From contig NZ_BAWM01000021.1 in NCBI RefSeq assembly GCF_000759675.1, forward strand, positions 1 through 64,000: a DNA stretch of 64,000 nt, written 5' to 3'. Both the position numbers and the translations under genes were made by a program. Below, one piece after another: positions 45,730-54,179 of this stretch (position 1 is the stretch's first letter; each line of letters starts with the position of its first letter). Under the pieces are notes generated by a model. The model was not told the DNA's origin. It ran no database searches and saw only the letters and a list, made by a program, of their open reading frames with translations. The DNA comes from Neobacillus niacini (GTDB lineage Bacteria > Bacillota > Bacilli > Bacillales > Cytobacillaceae).

Positions 45730-46665
45730 TTAATATGTTTCATAAATAATTTTTCCTGTCTGTGATGTATCATAATCTCCAAAAGAGTTAACTTCAGATT
45801 GAAACTGATTTGATGATAAAATTTCCTTTACAGTGCTTATAAGTCGTTCCGTTTCGGGGGTTTTTAGAATAACCAGGTCATACTGTTCTGTGATTAATGG
45901 AACAAAATCGACACTCACTATTTTTGCTGCTTTTTCAATTCCGACTCCTACATCTACTTTTCCAGCAGAGACAGCTGAAGCTACACTTATATGGTTGGTC
46001 TCTTCGTGCTCATAACCCTGAATGTTCCTAGAAGAAATCTCATTGATTCTGAGTTGTTCATCAAGAAGGATTCGTGCTCCTGATCCTTTTTCTCGATTAA
46101 TGATTTTCAGATTTTCTCTTTTTAAATCAGTCCAAGAGGTGAGTTTTAAAGGGTTCCCCTTTTTAACGTAAAAACCTGCTTTTCTTGAAAGGAGGTTTAT
46201 TAAAATAAAACGATATCCCACTAAAATTTTTTTTATATATGGTAGATTGTACTCGCCTGTATCCCCGTCAAACAGATGCAAGCTAACAATGTCACCTTCT
46301 CCATTGTACATAGAGATTAGACTGTTTAAACTTCCTGTAAAAGATCTTAATGGTTTATAGGTTGAATTTTTTTCGATGTGTTTACCTAGAATATCTAAAA
46401 CTAGGTCTTGTCCACTAATGACAATGTTATGGGAATCCTTTGTATCGTTCCTGTGAGGATCTCCAACAGAGGGTGGGAATGTAGTATTCTGGTTCGTTTT
46501 ATTATTTTTTATATAATTGTCCAAGTCTTTTGCATCAATTCTCATCTGTCTTCCTACACGGAATACAGGAATTTCCCCTTTTTTAACAAGGTCATAAAGG
46601 GTTAATTTCGATACCTTTAAAAGCTGTGACACTTCTTCAATCGTATAGGAAAGCTCATTTGACAT
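45730..46665 (-). CDS. yvgK: HTH plus substrate-binding-domain regulator, YvgK-like
   Basis: A 311-residue protein. Residues 1-60 are an excisionase/MerR-type helix-turn-helix (YTIEEVSQLLKVSKLTLYDLV, RVGRQMRIDAKDLDNYI). Residues about 85-305 are a periplasmic-binding-protein-like domain without a signal peptide, suggesting ligand sensing in the cytoplasm. The family pairs with modA/modB in B. subtilis (yvgK-yvgL-yvgM), hence a likely molybdate-responsive regulator. GGAGGG precedes the ATG. Divergent from modA across a large palindrome. Confidence 0.8.
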   Translation of the reverse strand: MSNELSYTIEEVSQLLKVSKLTLYDLVKKGEIPVFRVGRQMRIDAKDLDNYIKNNKTNQNTTFPPSVGDPHRNDTKDSHNIVISGQDLVLDILGKHIEKNSTYKPLRSFTGSLNSLISMYNGEGDIVSLHLFDGDTGEYNLPYIKKILVGYRFILINLLSRKAGFYVKKGNPLKLTSWTDLKRENLKIINREKGSGARILLDEQLRINEISSRNIQGYEHEETNHISVASAVSAGKVDVGVGIEKAAKIVSVDFVPLITEQYDLVILKTPETERLISTVKEILSSNQFQSEVNSFGDYDTSQTGKIIYETY

Positions 46666-46754
46666 TTACATCCCTCCATCATTTATTTTAACTTACTGCC
46701 TATTAAAAAGTATATTCCAGATAAAAAAATGACAAATGTGATTTTTGTTCTACT

Positions 46755-46806
46755 CAATTTAGTTATAACTAGTTATAATTAATTATATCTAGTTATAACT
46801 AAATTG
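46755..46806. promoter_or_regulatory. 52-bp palindromic operator between yvgK and modA
   Basis: The two 26-bp halves are inverted copies with a single mismatch. Each half has CAATTTAGTTATAACTAG and ends TATAATT at the dyad. AGTTATAACT is itself a palindrome and occurs twice (46761-46770, 46791-46800). TATAAT hexamers face both ways at the centre, so divergent promoters may lie inside. Confidence 0.85.
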
Positions 46807-46820
46807 AAAGGGAGGGTAAT

Positions 46821-47630
46821 ATGAAAAAAAATAATGTTATCATCTACTTGATGATGCTATTATTATTGGTCCTGTCTGGGTGTTCAGCCAATGAACAAAC
46901 AAAAAAGCCAGTAGAGCAGAAACAAGAAGTTTCTGAAAAGAAAGTGGAGTTGACGATTTCAGCAGCTGCTAGTTTACAAGATGCATTAAATGAGATTACA
47001 GCAACCTTTGAGAAGGAACATTCTAATGTGAAAGTAAACTATAACTTCGGAGCTTCAGGAGCACTTCAACAACAAATTTCTCAGGGAGCACCTGTGGATC
47101 TTTTCTTCTCTGCCGCTGAGGACAAATTTGATAAACTGGTGCAAGACGGAATAATCGAAGAGGCAAAAGGAACAGATCTAGTTGGAAATGAACTAGTATT
47201 AGTGGTACCAAACGATTCAAAAAAAGAGATTAAAACATTCGAGGACCTTACCAAAACAGATAAAATTTCCATTGGTACCCCTGAGGCTGTACCTGCAGGA
47301 CAATATGCGAAGGAAACATTAGAAAAATTAAATGTTTGGACAGCGATTGAAGGAAAAGTGGTATATGCCAAGGATGTACGGCAGGTGCTTACATATGTAG
47401 AGACGAACAATGTGGACGCAGGAATTGTTTATAAAACAGATGCTTTGCTTTCAAAAAAGGTGAAAATTATTGCAACCGCAGAGGATAATACTCATGCCCC
47501 TATTATTTATCCTTTAGGTGTGATTAAGGACAGCAAGTATCCTAAAGAAGCCCAACTATTCTATGATTATCTTCAAAATGAAACATCAATGAAGACACTA
47601 GAGAAGTATGGTTTTAAAGGATTAAATTAA
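46821..47630 (+). CDS. modA: molybdate ABC transporter substrate-binding lipoprotein
   Basis: A 269-residue binding protein. Lipobox LVLSGCSA (Cys21) anchors it to the membrane; ISAAASLQDALNEIT, NYNFGASGALQQQI and GAPVDLFFSA are ModA motifs that hold the oxyanion. Strong RBS AAAGGGAGGG. Operator immediately upstream. Confidence 0.93.
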   Translation: MKKNNVIIYLMMLLLLVLSGCSANEQTKKPVEQKQEVSEKKVELTISAAASLQDALNEITATFEKEHSNVKVNYNFGASGALQQQISQGAPVDLFFSAAEDKFDKLVQDGIIEEAKGTDLVGNELVLVVPNDSKKEIKTFEDLTKTDKISIGTPEAVPAGQYAKETLEKLNVWTAIEGKVVYAKDVRQVLTYVETNNVDAGIVYKTDALLSKKVKIIATAEDNTHAPIIYPLGVIKDSKYPKEAQLFYDYLQNETSMKTLEKYGFKGLN

Positions 47631-47636
47631 TAGACA

Positions 47637-48293
47637 ATGGCAACTGACTTTTGGTCACCAGTCATACTCTCCATCGAGATTGCAACTGTCTCTGGAGCAG
47701 GGGTATTAATTTTAGGATTATTTTTTGGGAAGGTGATGGCTAATAAGAAGTTTAAAGGGAAGACCTTAGTTGAAACGGTTTTCCTTTTACCACTCGTATT
47801 GCCACCATCTGTCATAGGTTTCTTGTTAATTGTTTTATTTGGAAGGAATAGTCCCATAGGACAACTGATAGAAGAATTGTTTAAACAACCTGTAATGTTT
47901 ACGTGGTGGGCTGCCGCTATTGCTTCTGCTGTGGTAGCTTTCCCATTAATGTATCAATCTGCAAAGACAGGGTTTGAAGCCATTGATGAGGAAATTGAGA
48001 ATGCAGCTCGTGTGGATGGGGCAAATGGATTTAAATTATTTATGTTTATTTCCATTCCACTCTCTCTTAAAGCGATCATTTCGGGAGCAATATTGAGTTT
48101 TGCAAGAGCATTAGGGGAGTTTGGAGCTACTTTAATGTTTGCTGGAAACATCCCAGGAAAAACCCAAACCATTCCAACAGCTATATATGTAGCCATTGAT
48201 TCAGGCAATATGGAATTGGCTTGGTTATGGGTGTCGAGTATGATAGGTATTTCATTTTTAATGTTAATATGCGTAAACCTAATGAAATCCTGA
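47637..48293 (+). CDS. modB: molybdate ABC transporter permease
   Basis: A 218-residue permease with five or six helices; the EAA loop is in ENAARVDGANGFKLFMFISIPLSL, the contact for the ATPase (quoted partially), and RALGEFGATLMFAGN is the ModB signature. No good RBS precedes the ATG, which lies 7 nt after modA, so coupled translation is likely. No modC ATPase gene follows. Confidence 0.9.
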   Translation: MATDFWSPVILSIEIATVSGAGVLILGLFFGKVMANKKFKGKTLVETVFLLPLVLPPSVIGFLLIVLFGRNSPIGQLIEELFKQPVMFTWWAAAIASAVVAFPLMYQSAKTGFEAIDEEIENAARVDGANGFKLFMFISIPLSLKAIISGAILSFARALGEFGATLMFAGNIPGKTQTIPTAIYVAIDSGNMELAWLWVSSMIGISFLMLICVNLMKS

Positions 48294-48329
48294 TGGCATA
48301 TGAATAAATACTCTTTTTTAATACTAATG

Positions 48330-48360
48330 AGGCATTCTTTTAATTAGGGATGTCTTTTTC
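48330..48360 (+). terminator. possible terminator of modAB
   Basis: AGGCAT pairs with ATGTCT (one G-U), followed by TTTTC. Confidence 0.45.
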
Positions 48361-48366
48361 TTTTTA

Positions 48367-48720
48367 TTAAATCTTTATATTTCCTACAAAGGAAGTGATA
48401 TTTAATTCCTTATCTCCTTTGTATCTATTAATGACTTTCTTCCCTGGTGGAGCAGCTTCTGCAAAGTAAATATTTTCCCCTGACAATTTATTGTTTTCTG
48501 AGATAATTCTTCCGTTTTTAGTTGAAATATGTAATCCAACCTCATTAAGATTTTCACTAGGATCTCCTACTTTTATGCTGCCGTTTTTTGTTTTAATATT
48601 GTTCTTTCCTTTCATATTAGAAAGGTCAGCGATTTTTACTCTACCAACTCCACTAGCTATATTGATCTTCCCATCAATTGTTCCTAAATTTATACTGCCG
48701 ACATTCGAATCTTTTATATA
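48367..48720 (-). pseudogene. 5'-truncated DUF4097-type gene
   Basis: The minus-strand frame reads IKDSNVGSINLGTIDGKINI ... LHISTKNGRI ... NITSFVGNIKI, the repeating beta-strand pattern of DUF4097 (toastrack) proteins. The similarity continues upstream of the first ATG (48615) to about 48715, where a TGA and then a plus-strand terminator interrupt it. The N-terminal half is therefore missing. No RBS for the internal ATG. Confidence 0.7.
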
Positions 48721-48726
48721 CAGAAA

Positions 48727-48758
48727 TCACCTCTTCGTGAAGCAGAGGTGAATTTTTT
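48727..48758 (+). terminator. plus-strand terminator at a truncation junction
   Basis: TCACCTCT pairs with AGAGGTGA, followed by ATTTTTTG. No intact plus-strand gene ends here, so it may belong to a lost gene. Confidence 0.75.
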
Positions 48759-48827
48759 GTTTGTCCTATTCTAAAAATTCAACAATCAAAGAATTGTTGT
48801 GTTAAAATTTGGTAAAGGGGTGGTTGG

Positions 48828-49010
48828 ATGAAAGAGGAAAATAAACCATTTAATGATGTAATTGATCACTTTAACAAAATAGAGGGAAATGCCACAAATC
48901 CAACAAATGCTAAATTGAAAAAGTTGCCGAAACCATTGAAGTATTTTGGGTATTTTATGATTGGCTTCTTTTCTATATCTATGTTGTTAATAATTATTTT
49001 AAATTTATAA
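48828..49010 (+). CDS. small membrane protein, 60 residues, unknown
   Basis: A 60-residue product: an acidic/Asn-rich start, KLKKLPKPLKYFGYF, then one C-terminal helix (MIGFFSISMLLIIILNL). RBS AAAGGGGTGG precedes the ATG. The positive-inside pattern suggests a cytoplasmic N-terminus. No family recognised. Confidence 0.6.
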   Translation: MKEENKPFNDVIDHFNKIEGNATNPTNAKLKKLPKPLKYFGYFMIGFFSISMLLIIILNL

Positions 49011-49141
49011 GACTAACTGATACTTGAAATTATGAATCCGCTATCATAATTGGGCAGCCTATTTCTTATTCAACTAAACAGGTACGATAGTGAAGTAAGC
49101 TGTCATAACAGAGCGATATTTTGGATTGAATGGGATTCTTG

Positions 49142-49231
49142 ATGAACAAAAAGAAAAAGAAAAATTTGCAAGCATTGGTATGCGCACTAATAGCAGTTTC
49201 CTTGTTTATAATTTGGTGGTTTACCAGATAA
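49142..49231 (+). CDS. possible 29-residue membrane peptide
   Basis: MNKKKKKNLQ followed by a single hydrophobic helix ending FIIWWFTR. The basic head and helix look like a real short membrane peptide, but the RBS (TGGGATT) is weak. Tentative. Confidence 0.35.
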   Translation: MNKKKKKNLQALVCALIAVSLFIIWWFTR

Positions 49232-49273
49232 TCGCCAAAATAACGGGTAGTTTGTGAAAATATGTACTTGAAG

Positions 49274-49307
49274 TAGCTCAGTTCAAATAGGACTGGGCTA
49301 TTTATTT
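49274..49307 (+). terminator. terminator after the small membrane genes
   Basis: TAGCTCAGTTC pairs with GGACTGGGCTA (G-U pairs), followed by TTTATTTT. Confidence 0.6.
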
Positions 49308-49313
49308 TCACAA

Positions 49314-49339
49314 TCAAAAAGCACCGCAAAATTCGGTGC
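49314..49339 (-). terminator. minus-strand terminator without an evident gene
   Basis: GCACCG/CGGTGC stem (49321-49339) with TTTTTGATTG following on the minus strand. I see no minus-strand gene leading into it. Confidence 0.45.
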
Positions 49340-49500
49340 AATTTCATATGCATTTTACTATACATCTTCAGCTGCAAATTCACGTTTTGCGATTGGTAAC
49401 GGAACCAGTTAGGAATATACCTTCCTCTTTTTTTGTTGTAGCTTTCAGAGGTTTTTCTTTACATAAATATGGTAAACTTGAAAGAAAGGGGGGATTTTTT

Positions 49501-51501
49501 TTGAAAAAGATAATAGGGCTGCTGTTTATGGTTGTGCTGTTCGCAATGGTGGCAGCTGGCTGCAGCAAGGAGCCCATGCCTCAGGACCGATTAGCAGCAT
49601 ACATAAAGCTATGGAATGAGCAAAAGTTTGATAAGATGTATGATTACCTTTCAGAGGGATCGAAAGAGGTGATTTCGAAAGAAGATTTCACTAGTCGCTA
49701 TCAAAAAATCTACGATGACCTACAAATTACAGACCTGAAGTTGGTCTTCGATAAACCGGGAGAAGATGAAGAACTGGAAAAGGATCAAAACACTGTCACT
49801 TATGATTTTTCCGCATCCATGGACAGCATCGCCGGAGAAATCAAATTTACACACAAAGCTAAGATGAAAAAAGAAGAACGTGACAAAAAGAATAACTGGT
49901 ATGTGGACTGGAACACCACGTATATTTTTCCACAATTGAAGGATGGCGACAAACTCGGTATCAGCAATACAACGCCGAAACGCGGGCAAATCTTTGACCG
50001 GGCAGGCAATGGATTGGCTGTGAATGGACAGGTGTACGAAGTTGGAGTGATTCCAGGAAAGCTTGAAGGGCAGAAGGAGCCAGTCATTCAGCAATTATCC
50101 AGTCTTCTGAAAATGACACCGGAGCAAATTAACAAGGCACTTAACGCTAGTTGGGTGAAGCCGGACTTGTTTGTGCCCTTAAAGAAGGTATCGATGGGCG
50201 ATACGGAGCGTATCGCTCAATTAGTCGCCTTAGAACCTGTGCAAACGAAAAAGGTGGAAGCGCGAATTTATCCATATAATGAAGCGGCGGCTCATTTAAT
50301 TGGCTATGTCGGCTCGATTACAGCTGAAGAGTTGGAAAAGCTTAAAGATAAAGGCTATACAAGCTCAGATTTTATTGGAAAAAGAGGGCTCGAGGAAGTT
50401 TTTGACGAGCAGCTAAAAGGGAAAAGCGGCGTAAAAATCACGATTAAAAAACCCGATGGCGCTACGGAAGTCCTAGCCGAAAAGCCGGTAGAGGATGGTA
50501 AGGATTTATCGTTGACCATCGATATCGATTTACAGGTGAGTCTGTATGGCGAGCTTGTTGGTGAGGCAGGTGCAGGGGCGGCTATAGACCCGGTAACTGG
50601 TGAGACGCTGGCACTTGTCAGCTCCCCATCATTTGACCCAAATCAAGCCACCCTGGGCTTCTCAAGTGATGAGTGGAACCAGCTTCAAGAAAATCCACAA
50701 AAGCCAATGACAACCAGGTTCAATAAGTCTTATGCTCCAGGTTCTGTGTTTAAGCCTCTAACCGCTTCGATTGGGCTCAAGAATAAAACAATCACTCCAG
50801 AGCAAACGATGGATATCAAGGGATTGAAATGGCAAAAGGGTGCCTCGTGGGGCAATTATTTCGTGACGAGAGTTCATGAATCCAACCCAGTTAACCTAGG
50901 AAATGCAATGGTCTTTTCGGATAATATTTATTTTGCACAGACGGCATTAGGAATCGGAAAAGATCCATTCATTGCTGGCTTGAAAGAATTTGGCTTTGAA
51001 GAAGAGTCCGACTATCCTTTCCCGCTTGAAAAATCAACAATTGGAAAATTGGATAATGAAATTTCCCTAGCCGACTCCGGTTATGGTCAGGGTCAAATTC
51101 AAATGAGTATTGTTCATTTACTGCAAACCTATACACCATTTGTGAACGGTGGAAATATGATTAAACCAAGCCTCTTGCTGGATGTTGAAAAAACGGAGAA
51201 ACCAGTGGTTTCACCTGAGATCGCCACTACGGTTTCGTCGTTGTTAAGGAAGGTTGTCGGTGACTCGGATGGTACCGCACATTCTGCTGAAATCGCAGAC
51301 TATCCATTATCGGGAAAAACCGGAACAGCTGAAATCAAACAAAAGCAAGGTGAAAAAGGAACTGAAAACGGCTGGTTCATTGCTTACAACACCAACTCAC
51401 CAAATGTAATGGTTGCGATGATGGTCGAAAACGTGCTAGATCGTGGCGGCTCGCAGATTCCAGTGAAAAAAGTAAAAAATGTCTATATGAACTTGAAGTA
51501 G
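49501..51501 (+). CDS. pbpC: penicillin-binding protein 3 (PbpC-type transpeptidase lipoprotein)
   Basis: A 666-residue class B PBP. Lipobox MVAAGCSK (Cys21) anchors it. An NTF2-like MecA-N domain (about 28-145) is followed by a PBP dimerisation domain and the transpeptidase with SVFK (Ser near 415), SDN (near 472) and KTGTAE (near 605). B. subtilis PBP3 (668 residues) has the same layout and low beta-lactam affinity. TTG 49501 follows AAAGGGGGG; the longer open frame upstream is unsupported. Confidence 0.93.
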   Translation: MKKIIGLLFMVVLFAMVAAGCSKEPMPQDRLAAYIKLWNEQKFDKMYDYLSEGSKEVISKEDFTSRYQKIYDDLQITDLKLVFDKPGEDEELEKDQNTVTYDFSASMDSIAGEIKFTHKAKMKKEERDKKNNWYVDWNTTYIFPQLKDGDKLGISNTTPKRGQIFDRAGNGLAVNGQVYEVGVIPGKLEGQKEPVIQQLSSLLKMTPEQINKALNASWVKPDLFVPLKKVSMGDTERIAQLVALEPVQTKKVEARIYPYNEAAAHLIGYVGSITAEELEKLKDKGYTSSDFIGKRGLEEVFDEQLKGKSGVKITIKKPDGATEVLAEKPVEDGKDLSLTIDIDLQVSLYGELVGEAGAGAAIDPVTGETLALVSSPSFDPNQATLGFSSDEWNQLQENPQKPMTTRFNKSYAPGSVFKPLTASIGLKNKTITPEQTMDIKGLKWQKGASWGNYFVTRVHESNPVNLGNAMVFSDNIYFAQTALGIGKDPFIAGLKEFGFEEESDYPFPLEKSTIGKLDNEISLADSGYGQGQIQMSIVHLLQTYTPFVNGGNMIKPSLLLDVEKTEKPVVSPEIATTVSSLLRKVVGDSDGTAHSAEIADYPLSGKTGTAEIKQKQGEKGTENGWFIAYNTNSPNVMVAMMVENVLDRGGSQIPVKKVKNVYMNLK

Positions 51502-51505
51502 AAAA

Positions 51506-51546
51506 CCAATACCACCCATTTAAGATGGGTGGTATTGGTATTTTTC
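51506..51546. terminator. bidirectional terminator
   Basis: Perfect 14-bp stem CCAATACCACCCAT/ATGGGTGGTATTGG with loop TTAAG, then TATTTTTC. It serves pbpC and overlaps the end of the convergent gene. Confidence 0.9.
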
Positions 51547-51828
51547 AAGGTCAATGATTCCATTCAGCCCGATTTCAATTCCTTCACTCTCAAGTGAGAA
51601 GAGCTGCTCATGATAGGACTCATCATCCTGGAGGGCAATTTGACCTTTAGCATTGACGACACGGTGCCAGGGAAGGTGATGCTTCCTGCTCATCGAGTGC
51701 AGTGCCCGGACAACCTGACGTGCGGCACGCGGGCTCCCAGCCTCTCTGGCTATTTGTCCATAGGTCATAACCTTGCCTTCGGGAATAGCTTTTATTATCT
51801 CAATAACTCTTTCTGTAAAAGGCTGCAT
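51520..51828 (-). CDS. alkyltransferase-like protein (ATL)
   Basis: A 102-residue single-domain homologue of the DNA-binding part of O6-alkylguanine-DNA methyltransferase. The active-site PCHRV of true methyltransferases reads PWHRVV here (Trp for Cys), the mark of ATL proteins, which bind alkylated bases and hand them to nucleotide excision repair. GKVMTYGQIAREAGSPRAARQV is the helix-turn-helix with the Arg finger (quoted in part). AAGGAATT precedes the ATG. Confidence 0.9.
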   Translation of the reverse strand: MQPFTERVIEIIKAIPEGKVMTYGQIAREAGSPRAARQVVRALHSMSRKHHLPWHRVVNAKGQIALQDDESYHEQLFSLESEGIEIGLNGIIDLEKYQYHPS

Positions 51829-52090
51829 AGGTCAATTCCTTTCCTGTCTACTCGTCTATTATAAAATAAAATTATTTTCAATAAAATTTTCATTCGACAT
51901 TTTGTCACGACAAATTTCTCAGGAAATATTCGGTGAGGGTTTTTATATTTCTTTTAAAATCTATATAGAATGCGCATTACAGCATTTTCGCAGTGGTGTC
52001 GAAAAAGGCAACTTAGAAATTATTTTTCGATGAAAGTATCCTGTTTTTCAAAAAAAATACATGATATCTTGTCCTGATTGGATAATTCGT

Positions 52091-52119
52091 GCATATTCCC
52101 GTATCCAAGCTAATAAAAT
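52091..52119 (+). promoter_or_regulatory. possible sigma-E promoter of spoIIID
   Basis: GCATATT (52091-52097) and AATAAAAT (52112-52119) have the sigma-E spacing; the -10 is only a partial match. Confidence 0.3.
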
Positions 52120-52217
52120 GGTTACAAACCTTTACAAAGAGAGTGTTTGAGGTGAAGAGTCGTTTGAGGCTTTTATGGATTTAGTTGGGGACATGATTAT
52201 TCATTGTAATGGCGCAG

Positions 52218-52262
52218 GGTGACAGGCACCACTCGTGGACACTGTCCACCTGAGGCGGACAC
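52218..52262. repeat. dispersed palindromic element, partial copy in the spoIIID leader
   Basis: GGTGACAGGCACC (52218-52230), CTCGTGGACACTGTCCACC and TGAGGCGGAC follow in the order seen in the 29690 and 62875 copies. Confidence 0.8.
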
Positions 52263-52343
52263 TTTGTTGATGCAGTATTTGTCTTAGTGATAAGCGGGTC
52301 TCATTTCGCACTTCTCACATCCAATTTAGGGAGGGCGAGTGGT

Positions 52344-52616
52344 GTGCACGATTACATCAAAGAGAGAACTATCAAGATTGGAAAGTATATCGTGGAGACG
52401 AGAAAAACGGTTCGTGTAATTGCGAAGGAGTTTGGCGTATCCAAAAGTACTGTCCATAAAGATTTAACAGAGAGGCTTCCTGAAATAAATCCAGAACTTG
52501 CAAATGAAGTAAAAGAAATTTTAGATTATCATAAATCGATCAGACATCTCCGGGGTGGAGAAGCGACGAAAATGAAGTATCAGAAGGAAGAAAAAGAAGG
52601 TGAGGCCGTTAAATAG
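52344..52616 (+). CDS. spoIIID: stage III sporulation transcription factor SpoIIID
   Basis: A 90-residue DNA-binding regulator of mother-cell genes between sigma-E and sigma-K. VRVIAKEFGVSKSTVHKDL is the helix-turn-helix, with a basic C-terminal segment (HKSIRHLRGG). GTG 52344 gives the usual MHDYIKERT start and lies 8 nt after GGGAGGG. Nearly identical in core to B. subtilis SpoIIID. Confidence 0.97.
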   Translation: MHDYIKERTIKIGKYIVETRKTVRVIAKEFGVSKSTVHKDLTERLPEINPELANEVKEILDYHKSIRHLRGGEATKMKYQKEEKEGEAVK

Positions 52617-52872
52617 GCCGATTTTCAGAAGAACTCTCGCTACAAAAGAAAAAATGTTTTGAAATGGCCATTTTCAAATGACTTCTTGGAGCATTCTAAG
52701 AATGTCAGGGAAAGGGCCATTTTTAATGGCTGAAAAGGCGGGCATTTTCTTTCAATAAATTTTTTCCGACAAATTTCTACGTTTTTTAGGTAAAAAGTAT
52801 GGAAATTTTAAGGAATATGGTAGAATTAACAATTAGGAAAGTATGACCGTTTCAAGGAGGAAAGAAAAGAGA

Positions 52873-53874
52873 ATGTTTGCTAGGGATATTGGGATTGATT
52901 TGGGAACGGCTAACGTGTTAATCCACGTAAAAGGCCGCGGAATTGTATTGAATGAGCCTTCTGTTGTAGCAATAGATAGAAATACGAATCGTGTTCTTGC
53001 TGTTGGTGAGGAAGCTCGCCGTATGGTAGGACGTACACCTGGAAACATCGTCGCGATTCGCCCGTTAAAAGATGGGGTAATTGCAGACTTTGACGTAACA
53101 GAAGCAATGTTAAAACATTTTATAAATAAGTTGAACGTGAAGGGCTTTTTATCGAAACCGCGCATTCTGATTTGCTGTCCAACGAACATCACAAGCGTTG
53201 AGCAAAAAGCAATAAGAGAAGCAGCGGAAAAAAGCGGCGGAAAGAAGATTTACTTAGAAGAGGAGCCGAAAGTGGCAGCGATTGGAGCTGGGATGGATAT
53301 TTTCCAACCTAGTGGTAACATGGTTGTGGACATCGGTGGCGGAACAACGGATGTAGCGGTCCTTTCAATGGGCGATATCGTTACTTCATCCTCCATTAAA
53401 ATGGCCGGCGACAAGTTTGACATGGAAATCCTCAATCACATCAAGCGTGAGTACAAGCTATTGATCGGTGAACGTACAGCTGAGAATATTAAAATCAACA
53501 TTGGAACCGTATTTCAAGGATCACGCTCGGAAGAAATGGAAATTCGCGGACGTGATATGGTCAGCGGTTTACCGCGTACGATTACGGTCCGTTCAGAAGA
53601 AGTTGAAGGTGCATTACGCGAGTCTGTGTCCGTAATCGTTCAGGCGGCAAAAAGCGTTCTTGAACGCACACCACCAGAACTATCAGCCGACATCATCGAC
53701 CGCGGCGTCATCTTAACAGGCGGAGGAGCCCTGCTGCACGGAATCGACGCATTGCTTGCAGACGAGCTCAAAGTTCCAGTCTTAGTGGCCGAAAACCCAA
53801 TGGACTGCGTTGCCATCGGAACAGGCATCATGCTCGACAATATTGACCGAATTCCGAAGAGAAAACTTGGATAA
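52873..53874 (+). CDS. mbl: MreB-like cell-shape protein Mbl
   Basis: A 333-residue bacterial actin that organises lateral wall synthesis. MFARDIGIDLGTANVLIHVKG holds phosphate-1; VVDIGGGTTDVAVLSMG phosphate-2; GVILTGGGALLHG the adenosine loop (each quoted in part). ATG 52873 follows AAGGAGG. Position after spoIIID is as in B. subtilis, but flhO-flhP do not follow. The 256-nt spacer upstream has a TTTGAAATGGCCATTTTCAA palindrome near 52658. Confidence 0.96.
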   Translation: MFARDIGIDLGTANVLIHVKGRGIVLNEPSVVAIDRNTNRVLAVGEEARRMVGRTPGNIVAIRPLKDGVIADFDVTEAMLKHFINKLNVKGFLSKPRILICCPTNITSVEQKAIREAAEKSGGKKIYLEEEPKVAAIGAGMDIFQPSGNMVVDIGGGTTDVAVLSMGDIVTSSSIKMAGDKFDMEILNHIKREYKLLIGERTAENIKINIGTVFQGSRSEEMEIRGRDMVSGLPRTITVRSEEVEGALRESVSVIVQAAKSVLERTPPELSADIIDRGVILTGGGALLHGIDALLADELKVPVLVAENPMDCVAIGTGIMLDNIDRIPKRKLG

Positions 53875-53886
53875 ACTGGTAGGACA

Positions 53887-53920
53887 AAGTCTAATGACCA
53901 CAAATCATTGGGCTTTTTTT
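53887..53920 (+). terminator. terminator of mbl
   Basis: AAGTCTAATGA pairs with TCATTGGGCTT, followed by TTTTTT. Confidence 0.75.
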
Positions 53921-53928
53921 ATTGGTTT

Positions 53929-54000
53929 GGCACGTAAAAATGAAATTTGGCAGGTAATGTATCTCAATCGGCAGGTAAAATTACAAGACCGGCACCTACC
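53929..54000. repeat. 20-21 bp phased GGCA(C/G)GTAA array, four copies
   Basis: CACGTAA at 53931, CAGGTAA at 53951 and 53972, and CACCTAC at 53993 (spacings 20, 21, 21), each preceded by GG or G. Directly after the mbl terminator. Confidence 0.8.
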
Positions 54001-54179
54001 AATATTTTTCACCACTTTTTGCCATGGAAATACTTTTTCTGCTAAAAAACTACTGACTAATTCCTAATTATTTTTTAAAATAGAGTATAATATTAAGTAA
54101 AACGAAAAAAACAGCAGAAGAATGGACAAACTAAATGTCCAATACTATAGATGGATTTCGGTTAAAGGGGAATAAAGAG

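Larger units (their letters stand above)
51829..52343. other. gene-free region upstream of spoIIID
   Basis: No gene longer than a dozen codons with an RBS was found. Contains a possible sigma-E promoter (52091), an 11-codon GTG frame at 52152-52184 with weak support, and a dispersed repeat copy (52218-52262). Confidence 0.5.

Noticed and set aside
52152..52184. 11-codon GTG frame as a usd-like leader peptide
   Set aside because: Very short, weak RBS, and 160 nt from spoIIID with a repeat in between; not enough to call.
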